A stretch of 64,000 bases of DNA from Lachnospiraceae bacterium EP-SM-12S-S03 (GTDB lineage Bacteria; Bacillota; Clostridia; Lachnospirales; Lachnospiraceae), in assembly GCA_020540725.1 (NCBI GenBank), contig JAJBSL010000011.1:17652-81651 (forward strand), given 5' to 3'. Below, one piece after another: positions 18,149-26,681 of the stretch (within the stretch, counting starts at the first letter, position 1; every line of letters begins with the position of its first letter). The notes under the pieces are model-generated. The model was given only the letters and a program-made list of their open reading frames with translations. It had not been told where the DNA came from and searched no databases. A program made the translations under genes and the position numbers.

Positions 18149-18509
18149 GTGTCTGACTGTCTTTATCCTGCATTTCCGGCTTCGGCTGTAATTCTTTTTC
18201 TATCCGGTTCCGGTAATGGGTTTTCCTGCGGTAAAAATATTTTGTTACTTCCTGTTCCGGCAGCCATATCCCCGCAGCTTCTATCTGTTCCATAACAGCG
18301 GCAACGATTTCCCGGTTGTTGCGTTTATGCGGCTCCTGTCCCTTTTCTATCCAAAGGCGGCGGTATTCCTCATAAAGCCATGTACTGATAGTTTCTTTTT
18401 GCCGTTGCTTCAAATGTCGAAACTGCTTATCTATCCGCAGCAGCTTCCCGTCTACCTTTTTATGATTTTTTGTCCCGATTTCTTTTTTCCTCTCTTTCCA
18501 TTTCTTCAA
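18120..18509 (-). CDS. Small basic ICE protein of unknown function
   Basis: 129 residues, strongly basic (MKKWKERKKEIGTKNHKKVD), with a helical middle QKETISTWLYEEYRRLW. No domain recognised. The start overlaps the preceding HTH_16 gene by 50 bases, which is long; a later start is possible. Its 3' end runs into the shared terminator. It is the last gene of the relaxase transcript and could bind DNA, but this rests on charge only. Confidence 0.55.
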   Translation of the reverse strand: MKKWKERKKEIGTKNHKKVDGKLLRIDKQFRHLKQRQKETISTWLYEEYRRLWIEKGQEPHKRNNREIVAAVMEQIEAAGIWLPEQEVTKYFYRRKTHYRNRIEKELQPKPEMQDKDSQTQKEQGAGSQ

Positions 18510-18729
18510 GGGGAAATTGGGGGAGGGATTCTATCAGCTTCATTGTGATATACTGGCGCATATCTTCATCAATTTCCAGTTTGAATGTTCCGTCCGGCTG
18601 ACGTTTCTTTACAGTTGCCTGCCTGTCGATTTCGTCCTTGTAGCACATAAGCACCTTTTCCACCGCCCATGTTTCTCCGGCAACGGCGGCGCGTATGGTT
18701 TCATAATCGGGTATTGTTTGGTCTGCCAT
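18460..18729 (-). CDS. HTH_16-type helix-turn-helix ICE protein
   Basis: 89 residues. The pattern IRAAVAGETWAVEKVLMCYK, then a basic segment and LEIDEDMRQYITMKLIESL, is the layout of the helix-turn-helix conjugative-transposon family (Tn916 Orf8 type), and it is a distant paralogue of the protein at 27277-27534. Probably a regulator or a weak sigma-factor-like protein. Placed between the relaxase and the small basic gene on the - strand. Confidence 0.7.
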   Translation of the reverse strand: MADQTIPDYETIRAAVAGETWAVEKVLMCYKDEIDRQATVKKRQPDGTFKLEIDEDMRQYITMKLIESLPQFPLEEMEREEKRNRDKKS

Positions 18730-18789
18730 GTTTTCACGCTCCTGTCTGTATTGGAATATCTTTATCCTACCACGCTTTTATAGATATTT

Positions 18790-20139
18790 CTACTGTAAGC
18801 GTTCGGTTTCCCTGCTCCGTTCCGGTTCTTTTTCCAGTCTTAAAATACTGTCTATGTTCTGTTTGATAACGTCGTATTCCTTGACCTGTTTTTTCAGCTT
18901 GCCATAATCAGTGTAAAGGGCTTCTTTCTGCGCTTGGAGCTTCCCGTATTCTTCCTGCATGGCGGCGAGATTGGGGAGCTTGGTAACGCCCGACGCTTTC
19001 AGTGTCTTTGCCGCCGCTTCATGGAGTATCAGACTGCTTTCATTTTTTGCCCGGTATGCGTCTTTATCCTTTGCCCTGCGGTATGCTTCATAGACTGGTT
19101 TTGTCTTTTGATAGGTGGTAACGTGCTTCATCAGCACCGCCATATCTGCAAGACGCTTTTCCACACTCTTTAATGCGTCTGCGGTCTTTTCGTTTTCCGC
19201 AGTTATTTCTTCAATCCGGCTGACTAAATCCGCGTACTGCTCAATCTGATGTTCTGTCAAGAAATTCATGGTCTTTGCCGCCAGTTTCAGATTATGGATT
19301 TTCGCCCACTGTTCATAGCCCCGGCTCTCTTGTGCCTTGATACTGTTTTCAATGTCGATAAGCAGCGATACGCCACGCTGCTCTTTGGGAGCTTTCGCTG
19401 CCTTTGTGCGCTTGCCTGCAATCCGTTCTTTGATTGCTTCCTCTGTATAATCTGCACCGAGGGTTTTTAAGCGGGTAAACCGTTCCTGTCCGGGAGCGCG
19501 GCAGGAGATATATTTTCCCGGCTTTATCTCATAGCCCGCTGCCTGTAACCGCTGCAACAATTCTTCAAAACTTGCTACTTGGGGGATAAGCGTATCAACG
19601 GCAATTTTTAGCTTGCCTTTCCAACTTGTACCGACCTTTTCCGCTTGATATTCTGCATAGCTTTTTCCCTTGCTGCCTTTGCCCGGAACGACGACGGACA
19701 GCCCGTTTTCCCGACACAGCTTGTCGCTCATATTCCGTATGCCGTAGTAGCTGCGCTTATTGGAATTGTACTTATGGTAGTCAACAAAGTTGACCGCGCA
19801 AAAAATGATGTGGTTATGGATATGCCCCTTGTCTATGTGGGTGGTAAGGACGTATTCGTGCTGTCCCTTTGTTGCTGCGTCGGCAAGCTGCTTTCCGATT
19901 GCATGGGCTTTCTCACAGTCCACCTCTCCCGGTTCAAACGATTGTATCAGATGAAAGGCTAAGTTGTTCCCTTTCTGCCGAGCCTGCGACAAGGTATATT
20001 CAAACTCAATATCTGCCGTTTCATAGCTGCACCCAAAAGAGGACACAAGCGTTTTCCCGTCTGTCTTATCCGGATTTTGGATATAATCAAGGGCTTTGCT
20101 CAACGTGCTTTTAACAGGCTTAATCTTTGTAACCGCCAT
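18790..20139 (-). CDS. Relaxase (MobA/VirD2 superfamily)
   Basis: 449 residues. N-terminal relaxase domain with a candidate catalytic Tyr in KALDYIQNPDKT and the metal-binding motif THIDKGHIHNHI near residues 95-110; the C-terminal third is a coiled coil. It nicks oriT, stays bound to the 5' end and is led through the channel by VirD4. Start overlaps the end of mobC by 40 bases; both follow the candidate oriT at 20451-20549. A bidirectional terminator ends the block. Confidence 0.9.
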   Translation of the reverse strand: MAVTKIKPVKSTLSKALDYIQNPDKTDGKTLVSSFGCSYETADIEFEYTLSQARQKGNNLAFHLIQSFEPGEVDCEKAHAIGKQLADAATKGQHEYVLTTHIDKGHIHNHIIFCAVNFVDYHKYNSNKRSYYGIRNMSDKLCRENGLSVVVPGKGSKGKSYAEYQAEKVGTSWKGKLKIAVDTLIPQVASFEELLQRLQAAGYEIKPGKYISCRAPGQERFTRLKTLGADYTEEAIKERIAGKRTKAAKAPKEQRGVSLLIDIENSIKAQESRGYEQWAKIHNLKLAAKTMNFLTEHQIEQYADLVSRIEEITAENEKTADALKSVEKRLADMAVLMKHVTTYQKTKPVYEAYRRAKDKDAYRAKNESSLILHEAAAKTLKASGVTKLPNLAAMQEEYGKLQAQKEALYTDYGKLKKQVKEYDVIKQNIDSILRLEKEPERSRETERLQ

Positions 20140-20429
20140 ATCTCTGCAAGCACCCCCTTTATTTCCTCTATGTCCTCTTGGTAGACGCTGCCTGTCGCAT
20201 TGACACGCTTTGCAATCTGATTGATGTTGACCCCGATTTTCTGTATCTCCGCTGTCATGGCTTTTATATCGCTATGGTCTGTCTGAATGATATAGCCGTC
20301 AATGGCAATCTTGCGAAGATACGCCGCCATGTTTTGGGTAGGGACGAGCTTCATTTTCTGCTCAATCAACACCCTTTCTTCCTCTGTTACATAGAATTTG
20401 ATTTGTACTTTTCTTTTGCGTCCGTTCAT
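20100..20429 (-). CDS. mobC: MobC-family mobilization accessory protein
   Basis: 109 residues from the ATG at 20429, chosen because AAAGGAG lies upstream and the open frame beyond it runs into the structured site. N-terminal ribbon-helix-helix-like part (RKVQIKFYVTEEERVLIEQK) and the MobC block IQKIGVNINQIAKRVNATGS. MobC binds near oriT and helps the relaxase open the strand. The gene overlaps the relaxase start. Confidence 0.88.
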   Translation of the reverse strand: MNGRKRKVQIKFYVTEEERVLIEQKMKLVPTQNMAAYLRKIAIDGYIIQTDHSDIKAMTAEIQKIGVNINQIAKRVNATGSVYQEDIEEIKGVLAEIWRLQRLSLLKAR

Positions 20430-20450
20430 GCAATCGCTCCTTTCCGCTTT

Positions 20451-20549
20451 GAGGGTTTGGGACACTTCCCAACAAGCAATTTTCAACCGACGCACCGCAG
20501 GACGGGAGGGCGAAAATACGGAAAAGGGTACTCTTTTCCTATGCTTGCT
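20451..20549 (-). repeat. Candidate oriT, copy B of the 99-bp structured site
   Basis: Lies just upstream of mobC and the relaxase, the usual place of oriT. It shares two exact blocks (33 and 29 bp) in inverted orientation with 11836-11934. Hairpins: GGAAAAG/CTTTTCC, TTTTC/GAAAA in the spacer, and TTGGGA/TCCCAA. The nick site cannot be named from sequence alone. Confidence 0.65.
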
Positions 20550-20677
20550 ACGAAAGTTTTTTCCTCACTGGTTACTACAACGCAATGCTCTATATGCCAA
20601 AAAAGAGCAAAAGAAAAACGCTGCAATCTGTAAAGATTACAACGCTTCCTAAATCATATTCAATTTGCCGGACACAT

Positions 20678-21031
20678 TTATTTGTCCTCTTTTTCGACTT
20701 CTGAAATTTCTTTTGCAGTTGCCGTTACAATCCGTATGCCATTATCGCTCATATCATCAAGGAGAGCGTCGAGCTGCCGCCGCTTTGTATCTTTTTGGGT
20801 GGGCGTATCTAAAAGAAACTGGTCTACGGATATATTGTAACGAAGCATAAGCTCAAAAAAGATTTGCAGACTGGGGTGCTGTCCTTTGTTTTCGATATTT
20901 GCAAGATAGCGAGGAGAAATATACATTTCATCACTTACCTGTTTGCGGCTTTCTTTGCGCCCCGTCCGCGCAGCTTTTATAGCTTCTCCAAATGCCTTGA
21001 AGTCATATTTTTCTACCGGTCTTTTTGCCAT
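20678..21031 (-). CDS. Xre-family transcriptional regulator
   Basis: 117 residues: a HTH_3 domain at about 12-66 (KESRKQVSDEMYISPRYLAN, IENKGQHPSLQIFFELM) and an acidic C-terminal helix. Probably the ICE repressor or a transfer regulator. It is transcribed away from the + strand regulatory cluster that begins at 21193, and the intergenic region of about 160 bases probably holds both promoters and its operator. Confidence 0.85.
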   Translation of the reverse strand: MAKRPVEKYDFKAFGEAIKAARTGRKESRKQVSDEMYISPRYLANIENKGQHPSLQIFFELMLRYNISVDQFLLDTPTQKDTKRRQLDALLDDMSDNGIRIVTATAKEISEVEKEDK

Positions 21032-21192
21032 ATTTATTCACCCAGTTACATTTTACTGTTCCCCTTTCTCTTTGGATATGTCTATACAGTTCCACTAAAT
21101 AGCCATAATAATTCATATTTATATACTTGCTATTGTTCGTGTGTCCGACTATAATTATTATGATAAGATTTTCAGAAAGGACGGGTGTTGTT

Positions 21193-21381
21193 ATGGAATA
21201 TATGTCTTGCCCCGAAGCAGCAAAGAAGTGGGGAATTTCTGAAAGGCGGGTACAGATACTTTGCAGGGAGAAACGCATACAGGGTGTTTCAAAACTTGGG
21301 TATATGTGGTTGATACCAAAAGACGCGGAAAAACCGATTGACGGTAGAACCAAACAAGGAAAGGAGCTATACCATGAATAA
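21193..21381 (+). CDS. Small helix-turn-helix (excisionase-like) protein
   Basis: 62 residues: MEYMSCPEAAKKWGISERRV then IQGVSKLGYMWLIPKDAEKP, a MerR/excisionase-type winged helix. The ATG at 21193 is the first with a reasonable GAAAGGA upstream. Its last codons overlap the response regulator gene, so the two are probably coupled. A DNA-bending or regulatory role is inferred. Confidence 0.75.
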   Translation: MEYMSCPEAAKKWGISERRVQILCREKRIQGVSKLGYMWLIPKDAEKPIDGRTKQGKELYHE

Positions 21382-22066
21382 AGTTTTGATTATAGATGAT
21401 GATAAGGAACTTTGTGCGCTGATTAAACGCAGCGTGCTATCAGAAGATATAGAAGCTGATTTTTGTAATATGGGAAAAGAGGGATTACAAAAATTAAAAG
21501 AGAGAGAATATCAACTTGTGATACTGGACGTTATGATGCCTGGTATGGACGGATTTGAAACATTGGAAGAAATTAGAAAAGAAAGCAGCCTGCCGATTTT
21601 GATGTTTACATCAAAAAATGACAGTGCTTCTAAAGTACGCGGTTTAAGGGCAGGAGCTGATGATTATTTGACAAAACCTTTTGACATGGACGAACTGATA
21701 GCCCGTATCGTTTCCCTTATACGCCGTTATACCCGTTTCAATCAACAGGACGGAATATCACAGCAACTTGAATTTGACGGGTTGAAAATTGATATTGAAA
21801 ATCGTTCTGTTACTACGGAAAATGGAACTTTTGAATTGCCTCCAAAAGAATTTGACTTACTCTTATACTGCGCGAAAAATCAAGGGAAAATTCTGACAAA
21901 GCAACAGATTTATGAAGAAGTGTGGAGAGAGGAATATTTCTATGATGACAGCAACATTATGGCGATTATCAGCCGACTTCGCAAGAAATTAGAGGTAAAT
22001 CCCGGAAGTCCAAAATATATTCAAACGATTAAAGGTATCGGTTATCGTTTTAACAAGGAGGTTTGA
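21374..22066 (+). CDS. OmpR/PhoB-family response regulator (VanR/BceR-like)
   Basis: 230 residues from the ATG at 21374 with AAAGGAG upstream; the in-frame longer start would fall inside the HTH gene. Receiver domain with IIDDDKEL, the phosphorylated Asp in VILDVMMPGMDG (about 51) and Lys in TKPFDMDELIARI; C-terminal winged helix (about 130-228) ending IQTIKGIGYRFNKEV. Pairs with the kinase that follows and probably acts on the GCAAGGTT repeats at 23048-23089. Confidence 0.92.
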   Translation: MNKVLIIDDDKELCALIKRSVLSEDIEADFCNMGKEGLQKLKEREYQLVILDVMMPGMDGFETLEEIRKESSLPILMFTSKNDSASKVRGLRAGADDYLTKPFDMDELIARIVSLIRRYTRFNQQDGISQQLEFDGLKIDIENRSVTTENGTFELPPKEFDLLLYCAKNQGKILTKQQIYEEVWREEYFYDDSNIMAIISRLRKKLEVNPGSPKYIQTIKGIGYRFNKEV

Positions 22067-22072
22067 TTTTCT

Positions 22073-22990
22073 ATGGAAGCAGTCATTTTTCTATCCATAA
22101 TAATTGCACTTTTCTCTATTCTTGTTTCCTGCTTTGCTATTCGACGTGTTAAAAAACAGATAGCCGAGATAACAGACGCATTGATTGATGTAAAAAACGG
22201 AAATGGAAACAGGCGTATTTTATCTGCAACAAATGAACTGGTAGCCCCTCTTGCCTATGAAATAAATGAGATTGTTGTGTCTTATGAGAGCAGGCTTTCT
22301 ACTGTCCGGCAGACAGAAGAAACAAACCGACAGCTTATGACAAGTCTTTCCCATGATGTTCGGACACCGCTTACAACGCTTATTGGGTATCTTGACGCTG
22401 CACATAAAGGAATTGTTACAGGAAAAGACAGGGACGACTATATCGAAACAGCCCGCCGCAAAGCTCACGATTTGAAAGAATATATTGATGTTCTTTTTGA
22501 CTGGTTCAAATTAAATTCTAATGAGTTTGCTATGGATATAAATATTGTTGAAGCTGCGGAGCTGACACGAAATATCTTGATTGACTGGATACCCATATTT
22601 GAAGATAAGCAGATAGATTACAATATTGATATTCCCGAACAGCCTTTCAGGGTAAAACTTGATACGGACGGCTATATGCGGATATTGAACAATCTTATTC
22701 AAAATGTAATTTCTCACAGTCATGCGGATAAAATAGAAATAATCCTGTCAAAGCAGGAAAAAAATATGCAAATCCGATTAGCAGATAATGGAATAGGGAT
22801 TGAAAAAGAAGATTTGAAGCATATTTTTGAACGGCTCTATAAATGCGATAAGGGACGGTCTGAAAAAGGCAGCGGTCTTGGGCTTTCTATCGCACACCAA
22901 CTTGTAGAAAAGATGAACGGCACAATAACAGCAAATAGCATACAGGGAAAAGGAACAGAATTTACTTTGCTTTTTCCCTTAGCAAAGTAA
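22073..22990 (+). CDS. Sensor histidine kinase, one N-terminal membrane segment
   Basis: 305 residues. A single N-terminal hydrophobic segment (about 4-24) and almost no extracellular part, then HisKA with SLSHDVRTPLTTLIGYLDAA and a full HATPase (NLIQNVISH, DNGIGIEKED, GSGLGLSIAHQL). Such kinases usually sense through a transporter or membrane partner, as in bacitracin or lantibiotic systems, which fits the ABC genes downstream. Six bases after the regulator stop. Confidence 0.9.
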   Translation: MEAVIFLSIIIALFSILVSCFAIRRVKKQIAEITDALIDVKNGNGNRRILSATNELVAPLAYEINEIVVSYESRLSTVRQTEETNRQLMTSLSHDVRTPLTTLIGYLDAAHKGIVTGKDRDDYIETARRKAHDLKEYIDVLFDWFKLNSNEFAMDINIVEAAELTRNILIDWIPIFEDKQIDYNIDIPEQPFRVKLDTDGYMRILNNLIQNVISHSHADKIEIILSKQEKNMQIRLADNGIGIEKEDLKHIFERLYKCDKGRSEKGSGLGLSIAHQLVEKMNGTITANSIQGKGTEFTLLFPLAK

Positions 22991-22994
22991 GGTT

Positions 22995-23015
22995 CTCCCG
23001 TCCTTTTGACGGGAG
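22995..23015 (+). terminator. Hairpin terminator after the histidine kinase
   Basis: CTCCCGTC (22995-23002) pairs with GACGGGAG (23008-23015); CCTTAATT follows, a weak T-run. It separates the two-component genes from the ABC operon, which has its own operator and promoter. Confidence 0.55.
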
Positions 23016-23047
23016 CCTTAATTATTTGGGGAGAAATATTTCAAATT

Positions 23048-23101
23048 GCAAGGTTAATGCAAGGTTGCGGCAAGGTTAATGCAAGGTTGGTGTGATAGAA
23101 T
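23048..23101 (+). promoter_or_regulatory. Four phased GCAAGGTT repeats and promoter of the ABC operon
   Basis: GCAAGGTT occurs at 23048, 23059, 23070 and 23081, exactly 11 bases apart, so all copies face the same side of the helix. The 20-mer of two copies is itself repeated (23048-23067 and 23070-23089). A -10-like TAGAAT with an upstream TG follows at 23096-23101 and no good -35 is seen, as expected for an activated promoter. The likely binder is the OmpR-type regulator encoded upstream. Confidence 0.7.
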
Positions 23102-23126
23102 ACTTTACAGAACAGGAGGTTTGAAT

Positions 23127-24053
23127 ATGGACAAAAATTATATCATTGAAACAAAAAATCTTACAAAACAGTACGGCTCACAAAAGAGTGTTGCTGACTT
23201 AAATATTCATGTGCAGAAAGGGAGAATTTACGGACTGCTTGGAAGAAACGGAGCCGGAAAAACGACCACTATGAAAATGCTACTTGGATTGACAAAGCCA
23301 ACTTCCGGCGAAGTTAAAATATGGGGAAAGTCTTTGCAGGGGAATGAAAAGAAATTGTTGCCCCGTATCGGTAGTCTGATTGAGTCGCCCGGTTTTTACC
23401 CTAATTTGACTGCTACGGAAAACTTACAAATTTTTGCTACCTTACGGGGAGTACCAAACCGCCACGCAATCAAAGACGCTTTAGATTTGGTGGGATTGCC
23501 TTATAAAGACAAAAAACTGTTTTCCCAGTATTCTCTTGGTATGAAACAACGGCTTGCGATTGCACTTGCTGTTATGCACGACCCGGAGCTTTTGATTTTA
23601 GATGAACCTATCAATGGGCTTGACCCGATTGGAATTGCAGAGGTTCGTTCTTTTATTCGTGAACTTTGTGACGCGAGAGGAAAAACAATTTTAATTTCCA
23701 GTCATATTCTTTCAGAAATTTCGCTACTGGCTGATGATATTGGAATTATCGACCATGGCACACTACTGGAAGAAGAAAGTCTTGCGGAACTGGAACAAAA
23801 AAGCAGCAAACATATCCGATTTACTCTTTCTGATACCGCACAGGCAGCAAGAATTTTGGAACGTACTTTCCACGAAAACCATTTTTCTATACAGGACGAC
23901 CACAATTTACGTCTACACAATCTTGATTTACCAGTAGGGAAAATTGTAACCGCCTTTGTAGAAAATGGATTGGAGGTATCAGAAGCTCATACTTGTGAAG
24001 AAAGCCTTGAAGATTATTTCAAGCGTGTGACAGGAGGCGAGGGAATTGCTTAA
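23127..24053 (+). CDS. ABC transporter ATP-binding protein (BcrA/lantibiotic-immunity type)
   Basis: 308 residues from the ATG at 23127 with AGGAGG upstream. Walker A LLGRNGAGKTTTMKM, signature YSLGMKQRLAIALAV, Walker B LLILDEPINGLDP and the switch His in LISSHILSEI. The C-terminal part is as long as in bacitracin/gallidermin export ATPases. Works with the two permeases that follow, probably exporting or detaching an antimicrobial peptide or moving lipid; substrate unknown. Likely induced by the two-component system. Confidence 0.92.
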   Translation: MDKNYIIETKNLTKQYGSQKSVADLNIHVQKGRIYGLLGRNGAGKTTTMKMLLGLTKPTSGEVKIWGKSLQGNEKKLLPRIGSLIESPGFYPNLTATENLQIFATLRGVPNRHAIKDALDLVGLPYKDKKLFSQYSLGMKQRLAIALAVMHDPELLILDEPINGLDPIGIAEVRSFIRELCDARGKTILISSHILSEISLLADDIGIIDHGTLLEEESLAELEQKSSKHIRFTLSDTAQAARILERTFHENHFSIQDDHNLRLHNLDLPVGKIVTAFVENGLEVSEAHTCEESLEDYFKRVTGGEGIA

Positions 24054-24831
24054 ACTGATTAAATGCGAATTTTACAAATTTAAACGACGTTCTCTTTTTG
24101 TTTTGGCTACTCTTGTTGCTTTGGTTTTTCCGGTAGTAATGACTGCTTTATATTGGAACATTCCAACACAAGTTAATTATGATAATTTGTTTTCCGGCAT
24201 TGTGGACTATGGCGATTTTCTTCTTTTGTTGCCGATATTGGTTGTTATTGCAACTTCTCTGTTCTTTACAGAAACAGATAATGACACTTTAAAGAACCTT
24301 ACAACCATTCCTATTAGCAAAAGTAAAATAGTTGTAGCAAAAATAGGAGTAATGGCTATTATTTCAGTAGCTTATACTCTTTTAGGCTTTTTTGCCAGTG
24401 TGTTGTGTTCAAAAATCCTTGGTATTGCTATGGAAAACATGGCACAAAAATTTGTATTGAGTATAGGATTGGGAATAATGCTCCTAGCTGCGGCTTTACC
24501 TTGTGTGGCATTAGTTGTATGGTTCAATAAAAGTGACTTGATTTCTATTGTCATTACCCTTTTTTACACAATTATTAACTATGTAATTCATGTAACAGAT
24601 ATAGGAATGCTGACACCAGTAGGGGTAAATATAGGAACAATCTTACCTATACCTGTAATCAATCGTTGGATTTATCAATTTTACGACGAGGGGAATGGAG
24701 CCGCAGCTGAATTTTATAACACTATGCGTCCTTATTTTGTCCCAACTCATATATGCGTCTGTATTATTGCGCTCTTTCTGTTCGTATCAATTTATGCGAT
24801 TATAAAAATTTATAATCGTCGTGAGATATAG
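24046..24831 (+). CDS. ABC-2 type permease, first subunit
   Basis: 261 residues, TTG start eight bases after AGGAGG and overlapping the ATPase stop. Six membrane helices, starting LLKLIKCEFYKFKRRSLFVL with the first helix near 20-38. The block LFFTETDNDTLKNLTTIPIS is typical of the lantibiotic-immunity permeases (BcrB/EfiE/MutE-like). Less GC-rich than the transfer genes, suggesting a separately acquired module. Confidence 0.85.
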   Translation: MLKLIKCEFYKFKRRSLFVLATLVALVFPVVMTALYWNIPTQVNYDNLFSGIVDYGDFLLLLPILVVIATSLFFTETDNDTLKNLTTIPISKSKIVVAKIGVMAIISVAYTLLGFFASVLCSKILGIAMENMAQKFVLSIGLGIMLLAAALPCVALVVWFNKSDLISIVITLFYTIINYVIHVTDIGMLTPVGVNIGTILPIPVINRWIYQFYDEGNGAAAEFYNTMRPYFVPTHICVCIIALFLFVSIYAIIKIYNRREI

Positions 24832-24842
24832 GAGGTGTGAAT

Positions 24843-25661
24843 ATGCTTGCTTTTATTACAACAGAATTTCAAAAGCTAAAAAGATACAGTATTATTTTGG
24901 TTGGTATGCTTGGTGTAGCGTGTTCCCCTATTATTTCAATCGTTATGCAAAAAATTATGACAGATGAAGCTAAAAATGTCTTGAATTATACATTTCCTGA
25001 TTTACTTAATAGTACGATTTGGAATAATATGACCATGTTTTTTCCTATGATTATAGCTTTGATTGGTGGCTATATGATTAACCGAGAATACACTGATGAT
25101 ACACTAAAAAATCTGCAAGTTATTCCTATTTCTTTTCCTAAACTGATGATTGGGAAGCTAACTACAATAGGACTACTTTCTATACTTTTAGGATTATGTA
25201 ATTCATTTGTCACTATTATAGTCGGAATAATCGCTTGTCGTGAGAATATGACTTTATCAACAATTATAATTGGGACTATACAAATTTGTGGAATGGCATT
25301 ATTTACATTTATTGGAGAAATGCCACTTATCGCACACTGTGGAAAAAAACAAAACTCTTTCAAAGGTGGGGCTGTTGCAGCTTTTCTATTAGGATATATT
25401 AGTATCTACTTCAAAAATCCTATTATCAGAAATTTGTATCCGCTCTCTGCCGGATTAAGTATAGTCGGCTTTAACGGAGAAGGATTTGTGACAGATACTA
25501 CCGGAGCTTATTCATCTTCTCAAAGCATTTTATTAGGTGTTTTAACGATGTTAGCTATGCTTATATTATCATTGATAATAATTTCTATTCCACAAAAAGA
25601 AACTTTAGCTACCCCTTTATCTCAAAAAAGGAGAAAAACAGAAAGGAAGATTGCAAAATGA
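24843..25661 (+). CDS. ABC-2 type permease, second subunit
   Basis: 272 residues. The ATG at 24843 lies seven bases from GGAGG and is preferred over an in-frame GTG at 24837. Six membrane helices; the motif MINREYTDDTLKNLQVIPIS parallels the first permease, so the two are paralogues that probably form a heterodimer. Basic C-terminus. Its stop overlaps the ATG of the lipoprotein gene. Confidence 0.85.
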   Translation: MLAFITTEFQKLKRYSIILVGMLGVACSPIISIVMQKIMTDEAKNVLNYTFPDLLNSTIWNNMTMFFPMIIALIGGYMINREYTDDTLKNLQVIPISFPKLMIGKLTTIGLLSILLGLCNSFVTIIVGIIACRENMTLSTIIIGTIQICGMALFTFIGEMPLIAHCGKKQNSFKGGAVAAFLLGYISIYFKNPIIRNLYPLSAGLSIVGFNGEGFVTDTTGAYSSSQSILLGVLTMLAMLILSLIIISIPQKETLATPLSQKRRKTERKIAK

Positions 25662-26116
25662 AAAAGCTGATACCTTTATTTTTAATGTTATGTTGTCTTG
25701 TTTCTGTAACTGCCTGTTCTAAAGATGAAATTGTAAGTAATTATAATCAAGCCTTACAATCTATTGGAGATAAGGGTTTAACAGATGATAAAGATTTGCA
25801 AGGAAAACGTGAATTTGGTATAGATAGCTATGTAGGAAATTATACCGCTGACTATGATGATTTTTCCGGTAATGAAATCATTTTCGGGGGAACAGCTCTT
25901 GAACGAGATAATGGAAATAAAATAGAAATTTCTTGTGATATAGCTGCTCAAACCGGGAATTTGAAACTAATTTTACAAACGGGAACTGATGAACCGAAAA
26001 TCCTTTGTGATACAGAAAGCTCATATAATGATACTATTGAACTTCCGTCTGCAAGCAATTATGTTTTGATTGAAGCAGATAATTTTACAGGTTCACTGAA
26101 ATTAAAACTCAAATGA
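25658..26116 (+). CDS. Lipoprotein, ABC-module accessory
   Basis: 152 residues with a lipoprotein signal MKKLIPLFLMLCCLVSVTAC; the lipid-bearing Cys is the last residue of that stretch. The mature part is acidic and probably beta-rich, no family recognised. Overlapping the second permease gene, it is likely an extracytoplasmic partner, perhaps an immunity lipoprotein as in some lantibiotic clusters (inference). Confidence 0.75.
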   Translation: MKKLIPLFLMLCCLVSVTACSKDEIVSNYNQALQSIGDKGLTDDKDLQGKREFGIDSYVGNYTADYDDFSGNEIIFGGTALERDNGNKIEISCDIAAQTGNLKLILQTGTDEPKILCDTESSYNDTIELPSASNYVLIEADNFTGSLKLKLK

Positions 26117-26135
26117 TAATAGAAAGGAAACCATT

Positions 26136-26399
26136 ATGAAAGAAAAAATTTTAAGTATTATATCCCTTGTTACAATTTTTGTACCTCTTACTATGTTATT
26201 TGTTTGGAAGCCTACGGCTGCAAATGCAACAGCTATTGCTATTGGTTACGGTGTTTTTATTGTTGCCAGTTTTCTTTACGCACTATTCTTATTTCTCAAA
26301 AAACAGCAACGCGATATTTATGTAAAAGTTGGATTGGGTGTAAATGCCTTTTATCTACTTGGGATATTATTTATGGTTATAATCCCACGTCTTTTCTAA
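26136..26399 (+). CDS. Small three-helix membrane protein
   Basis: 87 residues with three membrane segments (about 5-22, 31-52, 66-84), MKEKILSIISLVTIFVPLTM at the start, RBS AGAAAGGA. No family recognised. It is the last gene of the ABC operon and is followed by a strong terminator at 26480-26519. Probably an accessory of the transporter. Confidence 0.65.
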   Translation: MKEKILSIISLVTIFVPLTMLFVWKPTAANATAIAIGYGVFIVASFLYALFLFLKKQQRDIYVKVGLGVNAFYLLGILFMVIIPRLF

Positions 26400-26479
26400 A
26401 ATTTAAAATCTAAATATCTGCCGGACGACGGCAAAAGAAAAAAAGCCGTCGCAGAGCAGATACATTTTCACGCGCCTTT

Positions 26480-26519
26480 GAAGCGGTGGCTTTGATTTTT
26501 AAAGCCGCCGCTTCTTTTT
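26480..26519 (+). terminator. Strong terminator after the ABC operon
   Basis: 14-bp stem 26480-26493 with 26501-26514 (one G-U pair), loop GATTTTT, then TTTTT. A second GC-rich hairpin CGACGGC/GCCGTCG lies upstream in 26424-26453. Together they occupy the first part of the gap 26400-26855. Confidence 0.85.
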
Positions 26520-26570
26520 GTCTACTGCTACCTATAACATAAATTAGCGGCATTTAGGAGGGCTGCCGCT

Positions 26571-26681
26571 ATGGGAATTTCTTTGCTGTTATACAGCATA
26601 CATAGGTTGCATTCATTAAAAAAAGTACAGTTCCACCACCGGGTAAGTCTGGTTATAGATATGAACTGTCAAATCAATTAA
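26571..26681 (+). CDS. Possible 36-aa leader peptide with hairpin around its RBS
   Basis: MGISLLLYSIHRLHSLKKVQ, 36 residues ending INCQIN-like (DMNCQIN). AGGAGGG lies eight bases upstream of the ATG, inside the loop of a perfect 7-bp hairpin AGCGGCA/TGCCGCT (26546-26552 with 26564-26570) that ends directly at the start codon. A second hairpin ATGCGCC/GGCGCAT (26699-26735 region) follows before the sigma-like gene. This resembles a leader or translation-attenuation unit, as orf12 in Tn916, but is unproven. Confidence 0.4.
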   Translation: MGISLLLYSIHRLHSLKKVQFHHRVSLVIDMNCQIN

